A stretch of DNA of 57,617 bases from Fragilaria crotonensis (lineage: Eukaryota; Bacillariophyta; Fragilariophyceae; Fragilariales; Fragilariaceae), in contig JAKSYS010000393.1 of assembly GCA_022925895.1 (NCBI GenBank), positions 1-57,617 on the forward strand. Direction: 5' to 3'. Of this stretch, positions 54,720 through 57,617 are shown piece after piece. The notes under the pieces were generated by a model. The model saw only the letters and a list, made by a program, of their open reading frames with translations, ran no database searches and had not been told where the DNA came from. The first letter of the stretch is position 1, and each line of letters begins with the position of its first letter. The position numbers and the translations under genes were made by a program.

Positions 54720-55495
54720 TAAGGACTTGAAGGATAAATCAGCATGAAAGGTCATCGTAAATGTGGTAGGGTGCAGCCTCAGCCACTCTGCCTGTTAGCA
54801 GAAAAGTGGTGGTGTCAGATTCGCTACCGCTCACTGTCATATTGTTACTGGACGCTGTCTAACGGTGTTGACAAGCATCCGTATCAACTGTGATTGGCTG
54901 TTTTTTTTAATTCAACCCGCACACAAGTGACCTTTGATCGGATTCTTGATCGTCAACTCACAATACATGTATGCGGGAATGGTTTTTGACATCACTATGT
55001 ACTATGCAATCACTCTGGGAAGGCTGTTGCTTCCCCAGGCTTCTTCACAATGCAAGGTGACCAATTCCCAATTGATCACCTATGTACTGCTGATCGGGAA
55101 TCTTTCACTGGCATCGTCCTATCATTCACACTTCAGCCAGTGAGCGTCGATACCAAAACTACTGCGTTGATGTCCGTATTCCATATTCAATCTACCAAGA
55201 AGGGTCTACATGATTCAGTACCTCTGATTTACATTTTTCTAAAGTTACTATAGTGCTCACAATTATTCACCAGCTTGGTTTCCTCAGTTAGAAATCCTTG
55301 TTCCCGGTAGATAATGTTTGTTCCAACAAAGATCAAATCCAGCACCGCCTCATTCACCTAATTGATAGCTCCGGTTGTATCAATCAAGAAGGTAAATTCC
55401 TAATGTCTACTGCACCAGTCAAGATCACAGGAACCCACAGGCGGAGGCACTCATCACATCCTACCTTTTTCCGGGTTTTTCCGCGAATTGAACGG
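54720..55495. other. No gene recognised
   Basis: About 780 bp with short frames only. There is a T run at 54901-54908. Confidence 0.4.
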
Positions 55496-55498
55496 CTT

Positions 55499-56137
55499 AG
55501 AGCATGTCTTAGTATCATGGGTAGCTATAAGTCAATCGTGTTTGAAAAAAATCCAAAATGCAATTCTTACGAGGGGGGTCAAATGGTATAACTTTTTAAA
55601 CCCCTTGGGGTATAGTACTGTATCATTGCTCATAATAAACAGTTTCCACATGAATTTTCACACCATATCATTATACCAGATTGTTAATCATCATAACATT
55701 ATTCAGAGTGATTCATAATCACAAGGAATGCACAACCACCATTGTTTATCATCACAATATTATTTGGAGTGATTCATAATCACAAGGAATGTACAACCAC
55801 CATGTCAACTCCACCAGAAACTCCTCCACGACACTGTTGCTATGTTGTTGTTCACCACTATCAACACAGCTGCATCCATCATATCAGAGTCATCATCCCA
55901 ATCAAGCTCATGCATACCATCATTATCACTGCCATTATCATCCATTGTGAATGATGATTGTTTGACCAGTGAAAGGATTGTTTGATTGATGAAGGTGTTG
56001 ATGATACAGCGCATTTATGTCATGGTGACATGGTGACATCAGGCGTATACGACATTTACAATAAGAATTGCGCATTACATTTTTTTTAGGGTATGAAATT
56101 TTACTTTTACGCCCCCCGCGACAAGATATGCTCTTTT
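55499..56137. mobile_element. Possible 640-bp MITE of the GAGCAT-end family
   Basis: Left end GAGCATGTCTTAGT; right end, read inward, GAGCATATCTTGTCGCGGGG. The right end also resembles 48981 (GAGCATTCTCTAGCGTCGGG). No clean target duplication is seen (TTA left, TTT right). It contains a ~61-bp tandem duplication and CAT/CAC-rich DNA and has no real coding frame. Confidence 0.4.
55690..55803 (+). repeat. 61-bp tandem duplication
   Basis: AGTGATTCATAATCACAAGG and flanks occur at about 55707 and again 61 bp later (55768), each followed by AATG.ACAACCACCA. The core TGATTCATAATCA is a palindrome with a 3-bp centre. Confidence 0.8.
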
Positions 56138-56546
56138 ATTATCTCTTTCTACATTGATTTGAACAGGTTATCGAGTCCTACTACCAACGTTTTTTAGCGG
56201 TCGACTAACAACGGGCCTTTATTTAGAAAAAAAGGAACTCTCTTCAACAGTAATGATGTCTTCGGACACCACATATGGCTGGTTTCATGGTTTTCTTACG
56301 TATCGTACAACTCGTGTAGGCTGAGTACAAATTTTCACGACTTCATACTTCTCACTCCGACCCTGCATGCTCGCACGTCGAAATAACACGAATATTGCCA
56401 CACAAAAAAACGAGCCACGGACCATGATGGTGTAACGACGAGTTCACAACCTTCCACTTTGAAACTGCCAACCCTTTTGCTGCAGCTAGCTTCGTTATCA
56501 ACGTGAGGACAGTGTCTGGCTGGCAAGGGTCGGCAGTTAAGCAAAA
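56138..56546. other. No gene recognised
   Basis: 409 bp of spacer before the right-edge transposase-like gene. It may include that element's left end, but no matching inverted repeat is available inside the window. Confidence 0.35.
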
Positions 56547-57617
56547 ATGAAGACACTACAGACATACTACCAGTGTTGGCTCGAAGTCATCAAGCAGAAA
56601 CGATATCAAGACAAATGGCTGTCGGACGAGACCTATTTTTGAGCAATCAAGGCCCAATTTCCAACCCTCGAGGCCCTTGGATTCGATAGGGGTATGATGA
56701 ACAAAGCCATTTCATCATGTGGAGGTGCTACCCTTGATGACTTCACCGAATCAAACCAAACTGGGCGATTCAGACGAGCAGCCAAAGGCCACGATATCTT
56801 CGGAAATCCAAAGAGAAAGATTTGGGGATACTTTATAACGAAACCAGGAGGATTGGTTGAACGCCCGCCTGATGGAAAGAAGAGCTTTTGTCATTATTGC
56901 AAGATGCAAGCATAAATGATCGCTACAGTGTTGCTCGGATTGCCAGAAGTTGTTGATTTGACGACGGAAATGCAGAGCAATCTCTGCTAAACGAAAATCG
57001 AAGCATATGCAGCGGCAAAGGATGAAGCAAAAGAAGCTAAACATGGTCCTTTTCAGCAAAGATTGTCGAGGAGACGTATTGGGATAGTCCTGAAGCTAAG
57101 AAACTCTTTCTTGGACACGCAAACGATGATCGTGACGTTCAAAATGTTCTTGAGCAACGAATCGAGCGAGTCCAGCAGGCCAATCGGACAATGGATGGTT
57201 GGAAGGATGTTATAGATAAGCATGACAAAGACAACCTCTGCTCTTCTTATGATGTATTCATAATTAGGCAGCGGTGTTCAATACTCTGCTTAGCCTATAC
57301 GTATGCATTAGAGGAGATGAATTCTGTGCGGTGGATTGAAGATTGCTGTTCTCTTGCGATCGCAGCTTGCAGCAAGATGGGAATCGAAGCTGCCGCTACA
57401 AACGAGCGAACTGTTGCGGGCTGGAACGTTCTATTAAGGGCAAATCGTGAGCACTTCCCGATGCCTAATCCCAAGATTCTACACCACAAGCAAAAACAAC
57501 CCCTTCCCGATTTGCTGGAATACTTTCAGGAAGACGAGATCACGTTACCGTGGCTTGGTTACTGTATTGAAAACCTCGCTGATCTGACTGTTGAGTTAGC
57601 AAGGAATGAATTGATCT
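56547..57617 (+). pseudogene. Transposase-like protein, cut by the right window edge
   Basis: ATG 56547 opens a frame (MKTLQTYYQCWLEVIKQKRY) interrupted by one TGA near 56639 and ending at 56915 (FCHYCKM). A shifted frame then stays open from 57041 to the end of the window (192 codons), with IEDCCSLAIAACSKMG, ERTVAGWNVLLRANREHFPM and LPWLGYCIENLADLTVEL. These match the N-terminal part of a transposase family I recall from diatom genomes, upstream of its DDE domain, but I cannot name it with certainty. The catalytic part lies outside the window. At least one stop and one or two shifts. Confidence 0.5.

Noticed and set aside
55742-55954. His/Ile-rich 70-codon frame and its antisense
   Set aside because: Low-complexity CAT/CAC repeats next to a tandem duplication; no supporting evidence for coding.

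Overview
The window looks like nuclear DNA of a diatom, probably pennate. The evidence is CoDi-like Copia retrotransposons, a protein with a signal peptide and an A|F cleavage site typical of diatom plastid precursors, and compact convergent host genes with few, short introns. I cannot name the species.

Positions 1-23941 are a nest of mobile elements. The oldest layer is a Copia element (Copia-1). Its 5' LTR is interrupted by a Mutator-like element (MULE, 1-4313) with ~500 bp terminal inverted repeats (TIRs) that carries a Ulp1-protease/MULE-transposase gene. Its gag-pol lies at 4390-10167, and its 177-bp 3' LTR is displaced to 22522-23941. A second, unrelated Copia element (Copia-2, 10199-22516) sits exactly between the polypurine tract and 3' LTR of Copia-1, flanked by the 5-bp target duplication GGGAG. 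A 330-bp MITE with TA duplication sits in the Copia-2 5' LTR, and a 1235-bp hAT element with an 8-bp duplication splits the Copia-1 3' LTR. Copia-2 has an unusual ~4.5 kb coding region ahead of a normal gag-pol. The stack ends 13 bp before the reading frame of a tandem-SET-domain protein (23955-25904).

Positions 26000-37400 are repeat-rich with almost no recognisable genes. A 9.2-kb interval (26149-35346) is bounded by TTAA and short inverted repeats. Inside it are mirrored arrays of an ATGCATAT palindrome, two 40-bp minisatellites built on a 10-bp TTAAGAAGA word, one weak hypothetical gene, and eleven or so ~189-bp tandem repeats.

Positions 37400-47000 are a compact host-gene island: a WW-domain/PP2C phosphatase with a plastid-type presequence, a convergent SGT1 co-chaperone, TFIIH subunit p44 (SSL1/GTF2H2) divergent from SGT1, and a convergent F-box/protein-kinase fusion with one 66-bp intron. 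The spacers between divergent starts are dense in GTAC. Nearly all conserved frames here carry one-base deletions in short homopolymers, so many apparent breaks, in the transposons too, may be sequencing errors.

Positions 47900-57617 are again transposon-derived: pieces of two DDE (PIF/Harbinger-type) transposases, a Myb/SANT-like Harbinger accessory protein, one weak minus-strand gene, short inverted-repeat elements, and at the right edge a transposase-like frame that runs out of the window.
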